A DNA stretch of 64,000 bases from Chthonomonas sp. GTDB lineage: Bacteria; Armatimonadota; Fimbriimonadia; Fimbriimonadales; Fimbriimonadaceae. The number at the start of each line of letters is the position of its first letter. Position 1 is the first letter of the stretch. The stretch spans positions 310,001 to 374,000 of the forward strand of contig JAEURQ010000004.1 of NCBI GenBank assembly GCA_016788425.1, in the 5' to 3' direction. A program made the position numbers and the translations under genes. Under the pieces are notes generated by a model, which was given only the letters and a program-made list of their open reading frames with translations, did no database searches and had not been told where the DNA came from. This document shows positions 54,841 through 63,804 of this stretch, piece after piece.

Positions 54841-56077
54841 TCACGGCGCTCGCGATGAGCCCGGCCATCGCGCCGTACGCCTCGCTGGTGTAGTGGATGC
54901 CGTCCGCCTGTCGCCAACTCGCGGGCAGGGAACTATACGCGATCTCGCCCATGGCGGCGTCCAAATCGAGCATTGTCACGTGATTGGTGGCCATGGCCAC
55001 GGCTCGCATCGCCGCTTTGAACACCCGGTAGTACGTCTCGCGACCGCTCGGCGCGGGCGGCGCCACGAGCAGAATCGCGGGCGCGCTGGGCCGCGCAAGA
55101 ATGGCGCTCACCAGGGTTTGGAGCTTGGCTTGGTAGGTCGCCGCGCCCGAGGTCGCGGTTTCGGCGGTGTTGCCGTAGCTGCCTTGATCGTTGGTCAGCA
55201 GGTTGATGACGAACAATCCCGCGCGCCGCGCCCCCACCGCGCCGCCTACGCCGGGCGTCGCGCTGGACCACTGGTCGATGTTCGCCTGCTGAATCGCGCT
55301 CGTGTTCACCCCGCCGGTGGGCTCGTCCGCGCGGAGCAGCCCGTTGCTGTTGCTCGGATCGTACAGCTGGATTCCACTGCATGCCAAGTTGTGGCCTCGA
55401 ATTCCGGTGCCGTAGTCGCCGTTGTAGCGCACAAAACCGCTCAGCCGCAGGTCGTCGGTGGGCGGCTCGCTCACCGTGAGAGTCCACGTGGCGGCGGCGG
55501 AATCCCCGCTCGCCACCAGCGTTCGCGCGCCATATTCGGCGGTGCCCGCACCGCCAATGGTCAGCGAACCGGTGCCGCTGAGTCCGCCCGAAAACGCCCA
55601 GCCGGCGGTGTTGGCCGATCCGGTTTTGATGAGGTGCGAGACCTCGACGTGCGTGCAATCGGTGCCAGCCAAGGCGATGGTGCCGGCGCTTCCGCCCGCG
55701 TTTAGGCGAGCCACGCAGTGCCCGGACCCGCTCATCACCCGGCTGGAAGTGCCCGTCAGATCGCCGTTGGTAATGGTGGTCGGCTGCGTGGGTGGCGAGG
55801 ACCACGTCCACTGCGCGGGCAGAAATCCGGCTCCGCCGGGAACATCGGTCGGGTTCCACACGCGTTGAAGCAGCCGCGTCATCTGGTTGGCCATGCCCGC
55901 CGCGTCGGGCAGAGTTGCGCCTTGGCCCCGGAACAGCGAATCGCCCAGAAACACAACGTCCACCCCGCCATTGCCGAACCATGGAAGGCGCGAGTAGAAG
56001 CGATTCAGGCGATCAGGCACAAACCCAAATCGCTCGAAGGCGGAAACAGAAAACGGAAAGCTCTCAAGCCAAGTCAT
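54824..56077 (-). CDS. SGNH/GDSL-type hydrolase with an inserted beta-sandwich domain
   Basis: A 417-residue protein. The SGNH blocks are widely separated: GDS in VVFLGDSLFRGQG near residue 45, N in FVINLLTNDQ near 295 and the D-x-x-H pair in RQADGIHYTSEAY near 390. Between them about 140 residues (90-230) form a Gly/Ser/Thr-rich beta domain that may bind carbohydrate. No signal peptide is visible. The family includes carbohydrate acetylesterases and phage tail or capsid-decoration enzymes. Convergent with dgt. Confidence 0.82.
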   Translation of the reverse strand: MTWLESFPFSVSAFERFGFVPDRLNRFYSRLPWFGNGGVDVVFLGDSLFRGQGATLPDAAGMANQMTRLLQRVWNPTDVPGGAGFLPAQWTWSSPPTQPTTITNGDLTGTSSRVMSGSGHCVARLNAGGSAGTIALAGTDCTHVEVSHLIKTGSANTAGWAFSGGLSGTGSLTIGGAGTAEYGARTLVASGDSAAATWTLTVSEPPTDDLRLSGFVRYNGDYGTGIRGHNLACSGIQLYDPSNSNGLLRADEPTGGVNTSAIQQANIDQWSSATPGVGGAVGARRAGLFVINLLTNDQGSYGNTAETATSGAATYQAKLQTLVSAILARPSAPAILLVAPPAPSGRETYYRVFKAAMRAVAMATNHVTMLDLDAAMGEIAYSSLPASWRQADGIHYTSEAYGAMAGLIASAVITGRS

Positions 56078-56109
56078 ACACCCGACTTCGGGCGATGCCT
56101 GGTGCTAAG

Positions 56110-56583
56110 TCAACCCTTAAAGCCCGAATCTTCGAGCAAGGCCGAGCTCTTGGCGGCGGCCACCGCAAGCTCGTCGCATCGCTCGTTTTCGGCGTGCCCG
56201 GCATGGCCGCGCACCCATTGAAACTTCACCTTATGGGTCTCCAGCAGGTCCAGCATTTCTTGCCAGAGATCGGCGTTCAGCGCGGGGTTGCCGTCGCTTT
56301 TCTTCCAGCCCCGGGAGCGCCAGCCGTGCACCCAGCGCTTTGTCACCGAATCCACCACGTACTTGCTGTCGGTCACGATGGTGACTTCGCACGGGTAGCG
56401 CAGCGCCGCCAGCGCGGCAATCACGCCGCGCATCTCCATGCGATTGTTCGTCGTGCGGCGGTATCCCTCGCTGAGTTCGCGGCGCTTATCGCCGTATTCT
56501 AGGATCACGCCGTAGCCGCCGGGGCCAGGGTTGCCGCTGCAGGCACCATCCGTCCACGCCGTCACTTGCTTGAGGTCCGCCAA
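56110..56583 (-). CDS. rnhA: Ribonuclease HI
   Basis: A 157-residue RNase that cuts RNA in RNA-DNA hybrids. All four catalytic acids are visible: Asp in WTDGACSGNPGPGG, Glu in NNRMEMRGV, Asp in IVTDSKYVVDS and Asp in NERCDELA. VRGHAGHAENE carries the active-site His loop. The TTG at 56583 is the best start near the conserved N-terminus; the open frame upstream is antisense to the pseudouridine synthase gene. Divergent from that gene across a 40-base gap with an inverted repeat. Confidence 0.93.
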   Translation of the reverse strand: MADLKQVTAWTDGACSGNPGPGGYGVILEYGDKRRELSEGYRRTTNNRMEMRGVIAALAALRYPCEVTIVTDSKYVVDSVTKRWVHGWRSRGWKKSDGNPALNADLWQEMLDLLETHKVKFQWVRGHAGHAENERCDELAVAAAKSSALLEDSGFKG

Positions 56584-56589
56584 AACGAT

Positions 56590-56620
56590 CCTATTGTGAC
56601 GCGATTCCGGCCACAATAGG
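56590..56620. repeat. Inverted repeat between rnhA and the pseudouridine synthase gene
   Basis: Perfect 9-bp arms CCTATTGTG and CACAATAGG with a 13-base spacer fill the 40-base divergent gap. Each gene thus has the same CACAATAGG a few bases before its start, placing the AGG where a ribosome site would be. It may also be a shared operator. Confidence 0.65.
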
Positions 56621-56623
56621 GGT

Positions 56624-57547
56624 ATGCGCGACGACGGCGAGATTCTCCTGATTGAAGCCGACGAAGCCGATCGTCTCGACAAGGTGCTGAGTCGGGCGCT
56701 TCCTGATTTTTCGCGCACCAAGCTGGCGGCTCTTTGCGAAGATGGCCATGTCTTGGTCAACGGCGAGCCGCGACCGCCACGCTACCAAGTGCGTCCGGGC
56801 ATGAGCATCAGCATCGCCGACCTGCCCGATCCCGAGCCGTTTAACCTCGAACCCGTCCCCATGGACCTCGTGATCCGGTTTGAAGACGAGCATCTTTTGG
56901 TCGTGGAAAAGCCGCGTGGCCTGCCGACCCACCCGGCGAGTTCGTACACCGGGGCTACGCTGGTGCACGGGCTTTTGGCGCACTCGCAACTGAGCACGGG
57001 CTCGGCGCACTATCGCCCAGGCATCGTCCACCGGCTCGACAAAGACACAACCGGCCTGCTGGTCGTGGCGAAAACCGATTTTGCCCACGCCAAATTGGCC
57101 GAGCAGATTTCCACGCGCGCGGCGGGCCGCAAGTATTGCGCGTTGGCGTACGGCACCACCGAGCAGCAACGCTTCCGGGTGGAAGCCCCGATCGCCCGCG
57201 ACCCGCGCTCGCGACTGCGGATGTGTTGCCACCCGAGCGGACGCTTCGCCGCCACGAAGTTTTCGCGCGTTTCGGAAAGTCACGGCGGATCGCTGCTGAT
57301 TTGCCAACTCGAAACCGGTCGTACGCACCAGATTCGGGTTCATTTGCAGGCGGTGGGCCACCCGGTTCGCGGCGATGAACAGTACGCCAAGGGCGACTGG
57401 AGCGAAGGGCCGATGCAACTGCACGCCGCCTCGCTCAGCTTTACGCACCCCGTTTCGGGCGAGGCCATGGCCATCTACAGTCCGCCGCCCGCCGACTTTC
57501 TGGCCCACGAATTGATTCGGCCCGAGCACTTTGACGGGAACCTCTAA
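56624..57547 (+). CDS. RluA/RluD-family pseudouridine synthase
   Basis: A 307-residue RNA-modifying enzyme. An S4 RNA-binding domain (RLDKVLSRALPDFSRTKLAALCEDGHVLVNG in order) spans residues 16-60. The catalytic core has HRLDKDTTGLLVVAK with the active-site Asp near residue 143, and the C-terminal LETGRTHQIRVHLQAVGHPV. RluD targets 23S rRNA helix 69; the exact target here is not certain. Confidence 0.94.
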   Translation: MRDDGEILLIEADEADRLDKVLSRALPDFSRTKLAALCEDGHVLVNGEPRPPRYQVRPGMSISIADLPDPEPFNLEPVPMDLVIRFEDEHLLVVEKPRGLPTHPASSYTGATLVHGLLAHSQLSTGSAHYRPGIVHRLDKDTTGLLVVAKTDFAHAKLAEQISTRAAGRKYCALAYGTTEQQRFRVEAPIARDPRSRLRMCCHPSGRFAATKFSRVSESHGGSLLICQLETGRTHQIRVHLQAVGHPVRGDEQYAKGDWSEGPMQLHAASLSFTHPVSGEAMAIYSPPPADFLAHELIRPEHFDGNL

Positions 57548-57621
57548 GCGGGTACCATCACCATTGTATTGCCGAGGTTGAGACAACGGGGTCGCACAGC
57601 GGACACGGAGATTTTGAACCC

Positions 57622-58839
57622 ATGACAGAAGTGATCATGCCCAAGATGGGCGACGGGATGGAAGAAGGCACCCTCGTGGACTGGCTCGTCAAAGACGGCG
57701 ACAAGGTGAAGAGCGGTCAGGTCATTGGCAACATTCAAACCGACAAGGCGACGCTCGAACTCGAAGCGCCGGGCTCGGGTTTCATTACCGGATTTTTGAT
57801 TAAGGGAGGCGACACGGTTCCGGTGGGCGTGCCGATTGCGCTGCTTCTCAAGGACGGCGAAAGCAAACCGACGACCTGGGGATCGGGCGAGGCCGCCGCT
57901 CCGGCACCAGCCGCCGAATCTTCGGAAGCAGCGCCAGTCGCCGAAGCAGCCGCCGCACCGGTGGCCACGCAAACCGAATCGGGTAGCCGCGTGAAAGCAT
58001 CACCGCTCGCTCGCAAGATTGCCGCCGACAAGAACATTGATCTCGCTGGCGTGGCTGGCTCGGGCCCGAATGGCCGCATTACGGCCAAGGACCTCGACGG
58101 TGCCAAGACGAGCCCGGCGAAACCGGCGGCCAGCGTGGCTACGGTCGCCGCCGCCGCGAGCGACCAAAAGGTGCCGCTCAACCGCCTGCGCCAAATTATC
58201 GCCGAGCGCACGGCGCACAGCAAGTCAACCGTGCCGCACTTCTACGTGACGGTCGAAGTGGACCTCGAAAAGATTTCTGCCCTGCGCGACATGTTCGCCG
58301 AGGAAGAAAGCGGCAAGGTCAGCATCAACGATTTTGTGGTGAAGGCCAGCGTCAAGGCGCTGCAAGAAATGCCCGAGGTGAATGCGACCTACCAAGGCGA
58401 CCATGTGCTGCGCTACGGCGCAGTCCACATTGGTGTGGCTGCCGCGGTGGATGATGGCCTGCTCGTGCCGGTGATTAAGGATGCGCAAGGCATGACGATT
58501 CGCCAACTCAGCGTGCGCGCCAAGGAACTCGTGGTGAAGGCTCGCGATGGCAAACTGCACCCCGACGAAATGAGCGGCTCGACGTTTAGCATTAGCAACA
58601 TGGGCATGCTCAACGTGGACAATTTTGGCGCGATCATCAACGAGCCGAACTGCGCGATCATCGCGATTAGCTCGGCCAAGAAGGTGTGCGTGGTGAACGA
58701 AGACGACGAGATCGAAGTGCGGCAACGCATGAACATCACCGGCTCGTTCGATCACCGCGTGCTGGATGGCGCGGTTGGCGCAAAGTTCATGAACGTGCTT
58801 CGCGACTACCTGGAAAATCCCACCCGCCTCATCGACTAG
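57622..58839 (+). CDS. Dihydrolipoamide acyltransferase (E2) of a 2-oxoacid dehydrogenase complex
   Basis: A 405-residue E2 subunit. It has a single lipoyl domain with the modified Lys in IQTDKATLELEAP near residue 43, an Ala/Pro/Glu-rich linker, an E3-binding domain (SPLARKIAADKNIDLAGVAG) and the acyltransferase core ending in the active-site motif FDHRVLDGAVG. Sequence looks like the pyruvate type. E1 and E3 genes are not adjacent. A C39-like peptidase gene follows three bases after the stop. Confidence 0.95.
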   Translation: MTEVIMPKMGDGMEEGTLVDWLVKDGDKVKSGQVIGNIQTDKATLELEAPGSGFITGFLIKGGDTVPVGVPIALLLKDGESKPTTWGSGEAAAPAPAAESSEAAPVAEAAAAPVATQTESGSRVKASPLARKIAADKNIDLAGVAGSGPNGRITAKDLDGAKTSPAKPAASVATVAAAASDQKVPLNRLRQIIAERTAHSKSTVPHFYVTVEVDLEKISALRDMFAEEESGKVSINDFVVKASVKALQEMPEVNATYQGDHVLRYGAVHIGVAAAVDDGLLVPVIKDAQGMTIRQLSVRAKELVVKARDGKLHPDEMSGSTFSISNMGMLNVDNFGAIINEPNCAIIAISSAKKVCVVNEDDEIEVRQRMNITGSFDHRVLDGAVGAKFMNVLRDYLENPTRLID

Positions 58840-58842
58840 CGC

Positions 58843-59859
58843 ATGAAGGCGACGACCCTCGGATTCCTGCTCGGCTTGGCGAACCTCGCCGCCGCGCAGG
58901 AATTCGCGGTATTGACGGCTCAAGATTTCACCCGCGAGGGGCAAGACTGGGTTTCTCGCCCCATGCCCGTGCCCGCTGGCACCCAAGAAATCGTGCCCAG
59001 CTGGCGATTATTCACACCGTGGGCGAGACCGGTGACCATCGCGCTGGAAGTTCAACAAGAGCAGCAGTGGTTTCGTTTCGACATGGCGCGCTGGGCTTCC
59101 GCGGGTTCGGCCAACACCAGTTTTGCTCGGCAAGAGCAGCAAGCTGGCAAGGTGTTTACCGATACGCTGAGTCTCAATGGCGCCGCCGCTCAGGTGAGAG
59201 TGCGCATCGCGGGCGAAACGCAACTCGACGAGTTCTACTTGAGCTTCGCGCCGAAGCTCTCCGCCGACCTCGACAGCGCCGACCCCTCCGCCGCGTGGGG
59301 AACCACGCTCGAGCCGCCGAAGCACGCGCAAAGCGTCTATCCCAATGGCGGTGTGCTGTGCAGTCCGACCTCGACTTCGATGTTGCTCGGCTACTGGGCG
59401 GGCCAGCTGCAGCAGCCCTGCCTGGATCAACGGACCCCCGACCTGCTGCCGCAACTCTGGGACAAAAAGTATGACGGTGCGGGAAACTGGTCGTTCAACA
59501 TGAGCTTGGCCGGTTCCCAGCCGGGCATGGTGGGCTACGTCAGCCGACTCCGCAACTTGCGCGACCTGGAAACCTGGATCATGCGCGGCGTGCCGGTGGC
59601 CACCAGCGTGAGCTACGACCTGCTCAAGGGCAAGGACAAGAAGGGCGCCAGCGACGGCCATTTGGTGGTGCTGGTCGGATTCACGGCCACGGGCGATCCG
59701 ATTTTCAACGATCCGGGCCGTAACATCGTGCGCATGACCTACGCCCGCGAGGCGTTCCGCCGGGCGTGGGAATCGTCCGGACGCACGGTCTATCTGGTGT
59801 ATCCCCGCAACTGGCGACTAACAAACGAAGGTCCGTGGCGGCCCAGCCCCCGCTTCTAG
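58843..59859 (+). CDS. Secreted C39-like cysteine peptidase
   Basis: A 338-residue exported protein with signal MKATTLGFLLGLANLAAAQ. Residues 20-135 are an unrecognised beta-rich domain. From about 165 it has a papain-like peptidase_C39_2 pattern: Cys in NGGVLCSPTSTSMLLGYW, His in SDGHLVVLVGFT and Asp/Asn in PIFNDPG. It may process peptides or cell-wall cross-links in the envelope. Although next to the E2 gene, no functional link is evident. Confidence 0.85.
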   Translation: MKATTLGFLLGLANLAAAQEFAVLTAQDFTREGQDWVSRPMPVPAGTQEIVPSWRLFTPWARPVTIALEVQQEQQWFRFDMARWASAGSANTSFARQEQQAGKVFTDTLSLNGAAAQVRVRIAGETQLDEFYLSFAPKLSADLDSADPSAAWGTTLEPPKHAQSVYPNGGVLCSPTSTSMLLGYWAGQLQQPCLDQRTPDLLPQLWDKKYDGAGNWSFNMSLAGSQPGMVGYVSRLRNLRDLETWIMRGVPVATSVSYDLLKGKDKKGASDGHLVVLVGFTATGDPIFNDPGRNIVRMTYAREAFRRAWESSGRTVYLVYPRNWRLTNEGPWRPSPRF

Positions 59860-59902
59860 CGAACTTTTCGCCTACTTGGTGTAGACTACAAGTTGGGCAA
59901 CG

Positions 59903-60793
59903 ATGCCTAATACTCCAATGAGCAATATTCAGAAATCCAGGCTGAGCCGTGGTTTCACTTTGATTGAGCTTCTCGTGGTTATTGCGATCATCGCGATTTT
60001 GGCGGCGATCCTGTTCCCGGTTTTCACCCAAGCAAAGGAAGCGGCAAAGAAGACGCAAGCGATCAGCAACATGAAGCAGTTGCAGCTCGGTGCGCAGATG
60101 TACCTCGATCAAAACGACGGTAACTTCCACATGATCCGCAGCTACACCAAGCCCGCGCCGTTGACCGGCAACTGGGCTTATGGTGCCGAAGATGCGCTGC
60201 AACCGTTCGTCAAGAACTTCGGCGTGTTTGCCGACCCGAAAGACGGCTTTTCGCGCGACGACTGCGGTAACCCGACCGGCAACAAGACCAGCTTTAGCTG
60301 GACGATGCGCGGCCGATCGGACCTCTTCGAAACGACCGAAACTTTTGGTGTTCACGGGTTCCTCAACGCGACCAACGTGTTGGTGGGCAACTCGACCAAT
60401 GAGTCGGAAATGTCGGCTCCCGCCGGAACGATCAACCTCTATCCGCTGTGGACGACGGCCAGCTACGAAAATGGCTATTCGTACTACCGCTACTACACCG
60501 AAAACGTGCTGAGCCTGCCGGCCTTCCCGCAGACACTGCAGTTCACGTGGTGTTCGTCGGCGCCGCTTGCTGGTCGCATGTCGATCGGTCAGTACGGTGA
60601 GCAAACCGTGTGGGGATTCGCCGACGGTCACGTCAAGTCCATGCCCCGCTCGCGCACCATGGATAAAATGTGGTGCCGCGCTTCGAGCACCGTGGCGACC
60701 AGTGGTTGCTTCAGCGCAACGGCAAACCCGAACCAGGCTTACACAGATAAGCGCCTTAACCTCTTCCACTACTCGGGAGAAATGCAACAGTGA
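59903..60793 (+). CDS. Prepilin-type N-terminal methylation protein (type II pseudopilin-like)
   Basis: A 296-residue prepilin with a longer leader ([17 protein letters not shown]) before [16 protein letters not shown], Glu at +5. An internal ATG at 59918 gives a shorter leader. Then [19 protein letters not shown], as in the other two prepilins of this window. The C-terminal part has [19 protein letters not shown], the DGH-type motif of DUF1559-like pseudopilins. Its TGA overlaps the GTG of the next small gene (GTGA). Confidence 0.93.
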   Translation: MPNTPMSNIQKSRLSRGFTLIELLVVIAIIAILAAILFPVFTQAKEAAKKTQAISNMKQLQLGAQMYLDQNDGNFHMIRSYTKPAPLTGNWAYGAEDALQPFVKNFGVFADPKDGFSRDDCGNPTGNKTSFSWTMRGRSDLFETTETFGVHGFLNATNVLVGNSTNESEMSAPAGTINLYPLWTTASYENGYSYYRYYTENVLSLPAFPQTLQFTWCSSAPLAGRMSIGQYGEQTVWGFADGHVKSMPRSRTMDKMWCRASSTVATSGCFSATANPNQAYTDKRLNLFHYSGEMQQ

Positions 60794-61002
60794 ACGAGCA
60801 AAAGGACAAGCTGAAGCTCGGTGCGCTCATCGCGGTCATCGTGGTGGCGATTGCTTTTGCCATCGGCTACGCGGCGAAAACCGCCTCCGCCGACAAGGAG
60901 CAAGTCGTCGGAACCCTGGATATGGGTGCAGGCGGCGGGCGCAACGCCGAAGGCGGGGCCCCTGCCGGTGATCCCGGCAACGGACCTCCCGAGACTCGGT
61001 AA
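60790..61002 (+). CDS. Small single-pass membrane protein paired with a prepilin
   Basis: A 70-residue protein: a polar start (MNEQKDKLK), one membrane segment ([20 protein letters not shown]) and a Gly/Pro/Ala-rich tail ending [17 protein letters not shown]. There is no lipobox, unlike the two other prepilin partners, but the position, coupling and EGG-x-P tail motif are the same. The GTG start lies inside the prepilin stop region. Function unknown. Confidence 0.78.
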   Translation: MNEQKDKLKLGALIAVIVVAIAFAIGYAAKTASADKEQVVGTLDMGAGGGRNAEGGAPAGDPGNGPPETR

Positions 61003-61010
61003 TCCTTTTG

Positions 61011-61045
61011 AAAATCCCCCGGCCAATTGGCGCGGGGGATTTTTT
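61011..61045. terminator. Bidirectional terminator
   Basis: Stem AATCCCCC / GGGGGATT with inner GCC/GGC pairs and an AATT loop, flanked by A on the left and six T on the right. It ends the prepilin pair and can also serve the convergent beta-CASP gene. Confidence 0.85.
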
Positions 61046-61047
61046 GC

Positions 61048-62433
61048 TTAGTTGAGCGTCGCCGAGTCGCCTTGTTCGGGAATCGAGACTTCCCAGCCAA
61101 GTTCGGCCCTCAGCTTCGCCGCCAAGACATCCTGCGCTTGCGGCTCGCCGTGAACGATAAACGTGTGCTTGGGCGGCTTGGTGAACCCACCCAGCCAGCG
61201 CATGATGTCGTCCTGGTCGGCGTGCGCCGAAAGGGAAGTAATGCGCTTGATTTCGGCGCGCACCTCCACCGGCACGCGGTGAATCTCCACCTCGGTGGCG
61301 CCGTCGAGAATCTGTCGCCCGAGCGTGCCCGAGCCTTGGTAACCGACGAACAGCACCAGCGTGTCCTGATGAGGGAGGCGGTGCTTCAGGTGGTGCACCA
61401 CACGGCCGCCGTTGGCCATGCCGCTACCGGCGATGATGATCATGGGGCCGCGCCGCGAATTGAGCTCCTTGCTCTGGTTTGCGTCGCGCACAAAGGTCAG
61501 GTAGTCCGGTTCGAGCGGATGATCGCCGGCCTCCACCATCGCCTTCATCTCGTCGTCGTATTCTTCGACGCTGCGGTCGTAAAGTTGCGTCGCGGTGACC
61601 GCCATCGGGCTGTCCAAAAAGATCGGAATGCGCGGCATCGTGCCCTTCACTTGCAAGCGCGAGATGTAGTACAAAAGCTCCTGCGTGCGGCCAATCGCGA
61701 AACTCGGAATGATGACGGTTTGGCTGTTCGAGTAGGCGTTTTGGAAGATTTCCTCAAGCACCGCTTCGGTATCTTCCTCGGGATGGACGCGGTCGCCGTA
61801 AGTACTTTCGAGCACCAGGTAGTCGGTCTCTTCGATCGTGTCCGGGTCGCGAATCAGGGGCGCATCGTAGGGGCCGAGGTCGCCGCCCATGAGCAAGGTG
61901 GTGCCATCGCTAAAGGTGATGTGAGCGAACGCCGAACCGAAGATGTGGCCAGCCACACGGAACTCAAAACTCATCTTGCCGGGCAGGCTCGTGGTTTCAC
62001 CGTAAGGAATCGGGCGGAACAAACGCAAGGCGGCTTTGGCATCTTCCTCGGTGTAGAGCGGGCGCGGGTCGGCGTGGCGCGAGGTGCCGTGCTTCGCGTG
62101 GTAGCGCGCGTCTTCTTCCTGAATTCGCGCCGAGTCGGGCAGCGAGAACTTGGCGATGCCGATGGTGGCGGCGGTGGCGTAGATCGGACCGGTGAAGCCG
62201 TCGCGCACCAGGCGCGGAATCATCGCGAGGTGGTCGCCGTGCGCGTGCGTGAGCACCAGCGCGTCAATCTCATGCGGATTGAACGGCCACGGGTCCCAGT
62301 TGCGATCGGAGAGTTCGCGCGAGCCCTGGAAAAGCCCGCAATCCACCAGCACTTTGCGCCCATTCGATTCGATCAGATGCTTGGAGCCGGTCACCGTGCG
62401 GGCCGCGCCATGGAACGAAATGCGATTGCTCAT
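61048..62433 (-). CDS. Metallo-beta-lactamase/beta-CASP family RNA-processing hydrolase
   Basis: A 461-residue protein resembling the CPSF-73-type bacterial and archaeal nucleases. The metal-binding motif is LTHAHGDHLAMIP near residue 60; the first strands (FHGAARTVTGSKHLIE) and motif ESTYGDRVH are typical. The beta-CASP insert follows, then SLSAHADQDDIMRW and the C-terminal IVHGEPQAQDVLA of the RMMBL domain. It probably cleaves RNA 5' or 3' ends, but the substrate is unknown. The ATG at 62433 has the phage-type terminase gene 50 bases away in divergent orientation. Confidence 0.9.
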   Translation of the reverse strand: MSNRISFHGAARTVTGSKHLIESNGRKVLVDCGLFQGSRELSDRNWDPWPFNPHEIDALVLTHAHGDHLAMIPRLVRDGFTGPIYATAATIGIAKFSLPDSARIQEEDARYHAKHGTSRHADPRPLYTEEDAKAALRLFRPIPYGETTSLPGKMSFEFRVAGHIFGSAFAHITFSDGTTLLMGGDLGPYDAPLIRDPDTIEETDYLVLESTYGDRVHPEEDTEAVLEEIFQNAYSNSQTVIIPSFAIGRTQELLYYISRLQVKGTMPRIPIFLDSPMAVTATQLYDRSVEEYDDEMKAMVEAGDHPLEPDYLTFVRDANQSKELNSRRGPMIIIAGSGMANGGRVVHHLKHRLPHQDTLVLFVGYQGSGTLGRQILDGATEVEIHRVPVEVRAEIKRITSLSAHADQDDIMRWLGGFTKPPKHTFIVHGEPQAQDVLAAKLRAELGWEVSIPEQGDSATLN

Positions 62434-62483
62434 AAGGCCATTATGTCGGTTTACCGGGCGGCGGATGCGGGCCCCGATTCTGC

Positions 62484-63770
62484 ATGCAATTTGTTCTGGA
62501 TTTGTTGGAGGGCACCTGGTCGCCGCATCCTGGTCAGCGCGAGTTTTTGGCGGCGGCCAGTCCGCGCCATGTGCTGGCTTGCGGCCGGCGTTGGGGCAAA
62601 ACCGATGCCGCCGCGGTGTGGCTACTGGCCGGACTCGTGCAGCCGGGCCGCCCGCAAAAGCTACTCACCGTCGCGCCGACGCTCGATCAGGCGCGCTTGG
62701 TCTTTGATCGCGTGGAGACTCTGCTGGATCGCTTGCTGGAGTCCGGACGGGTGGAAGGGAAGCTTGTAGTCAAGCGCACGCCATATCCGCAGTTGACGTT
62801 CAACGGGCATGAGCTGGCGGCCCGCAGTTGCCACCACATCCATCGCTTGCGGGGCCGCGAAGCCACCCGCATTGTCGTGGACGAGGCGGCGTTTGTGCCC
62901 TCGAATCTGGTGCCCGAAATCCTCACGCCGATGCTCGCGACCACCGACGGCGAACTGGCTTTGATTTCCAGCCCGAACGGGCAAAATCACTTTTGGCGGG
63001 AGTTCGAGCGGGGCCAACGCGGCGAAGGCGGAACCTGGTCGCGGCGGGCGCCGAGCGCCGAGAACCCGTTGGTCTCGGCCAGCTTTCTCGCCGCGCAACG
63101 ATTGCTCATGCCCGAGGCCGCCTACCGAGTGGAGTTTGAAGCGGAGTTCTTGGACTGCGCGGGAGCCGTGTTCCCGAGCGACATCGTTGAGCCGTGCGTG
63201 CAAGGCGACCTCGCGTGGGGGCGCGGGCAGGTGGTGCTCGGCGTGGATTGGGCTCGGTACCGCGACTACACCGCGATTGTCGTCGGCCAGTCGGTGGGCG
63301 GCTGCCTCGAAATTGTGCACGAGGAGCGGCTGTTCCGCGAGCCGTGGGCAGTGCAAGTGGCGAAAGTCGCCGACCTCGCGCGCCGCACCGATGCGCGGCT
63401 TGTCGGCTGCGACTCGACCGGCGTCGGCGACGCGGTGACCGAGCAACTTCGCGAGGCGCTCCCCGAGGTGATGGTCCGCCCGGTGGTATTTACCGCCGCT
63501 AGCAAGCTCGCTCTGATCAACGACCTGCGGGTAGCGTTCGAACGGCAGACTCTCAAGCTGCTCCCGAGTCAGGATTTGCTGCGCGAACTGCAACATTTCT
63601 CGTGGCGACAGGGCCGTATGGAGGGCACGGACGGCTTTCACGATGACCTCGTGATGGCGCTCGCTTTGACCCTGCACGTCGCGCCCAAGGCCAGCGGATT
63701 GCAGGTTTTGGTCGGCGATGTACGACGATTCTCGCGTCGAATCCGGCAGCATTTTTCGCGGGCCAGTTGA
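62484..63770 (+). CDS. Phage-type terminase large subunit
   Basis: A 428-residue DNA-packaging motor. The ATPase half has the adenine/Walker A region ACGRRWGKTDAA near residue 30 and Walker B RIVVDEAAFVP near 130, with coupling motif ALISSPNGQ. The RNase H-like nuclease half has VLGVDWARYRDYTAI, GCDSTGVGD and FHDDLVMALAL, supplying the acidic metal ligands. Packages phage or GTA DNA into capsids. Base composition matches the host genes. It is followed by a possible portal gene, so a prophage or GTA cluster continues beyond the window. Confidence 0.9.
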   Translation: MQFVLDLLEGTWSPHPGQREFLAAASPRHVLACGRRWGKTDAAAVWLLAGLVQPGRPQKLLTVAPTLDQARLVFDRVETLLDRLLESGRVEGKLVVKRTPYPQLTFNGHELAARSCHHIHRLRGREATRIVVDEAAFVPSNLVPEILTPMLATTDGELALISSPNGQNHFWREFERGQRGEGGTWSRRAPSAENPLVSASFLAAQRLLMPEAAYRVEFEAEFLDCAGAVFPSDIVEPCVQGDLAWGRGQVVLGVDWARYRDYTAIVVGQSVGGCLEIVHEERLFREPWAVQVAKVADLARRTDARLVGCDSTGVGDAVTEQLREALPEVMVRPVVFTAASKLALINDLRVAFERQTLKLLPSQDLLRELQHFSWRQGRMEGTDGFHDDLVMALALTLHVAPKASGLQVLVGDVRRFSRRIRQHFSRAS

Positions 63771-63804
63771 CGCTGGTCGCGCAAGCGGGCGATTGATCTT
63801 GCCT

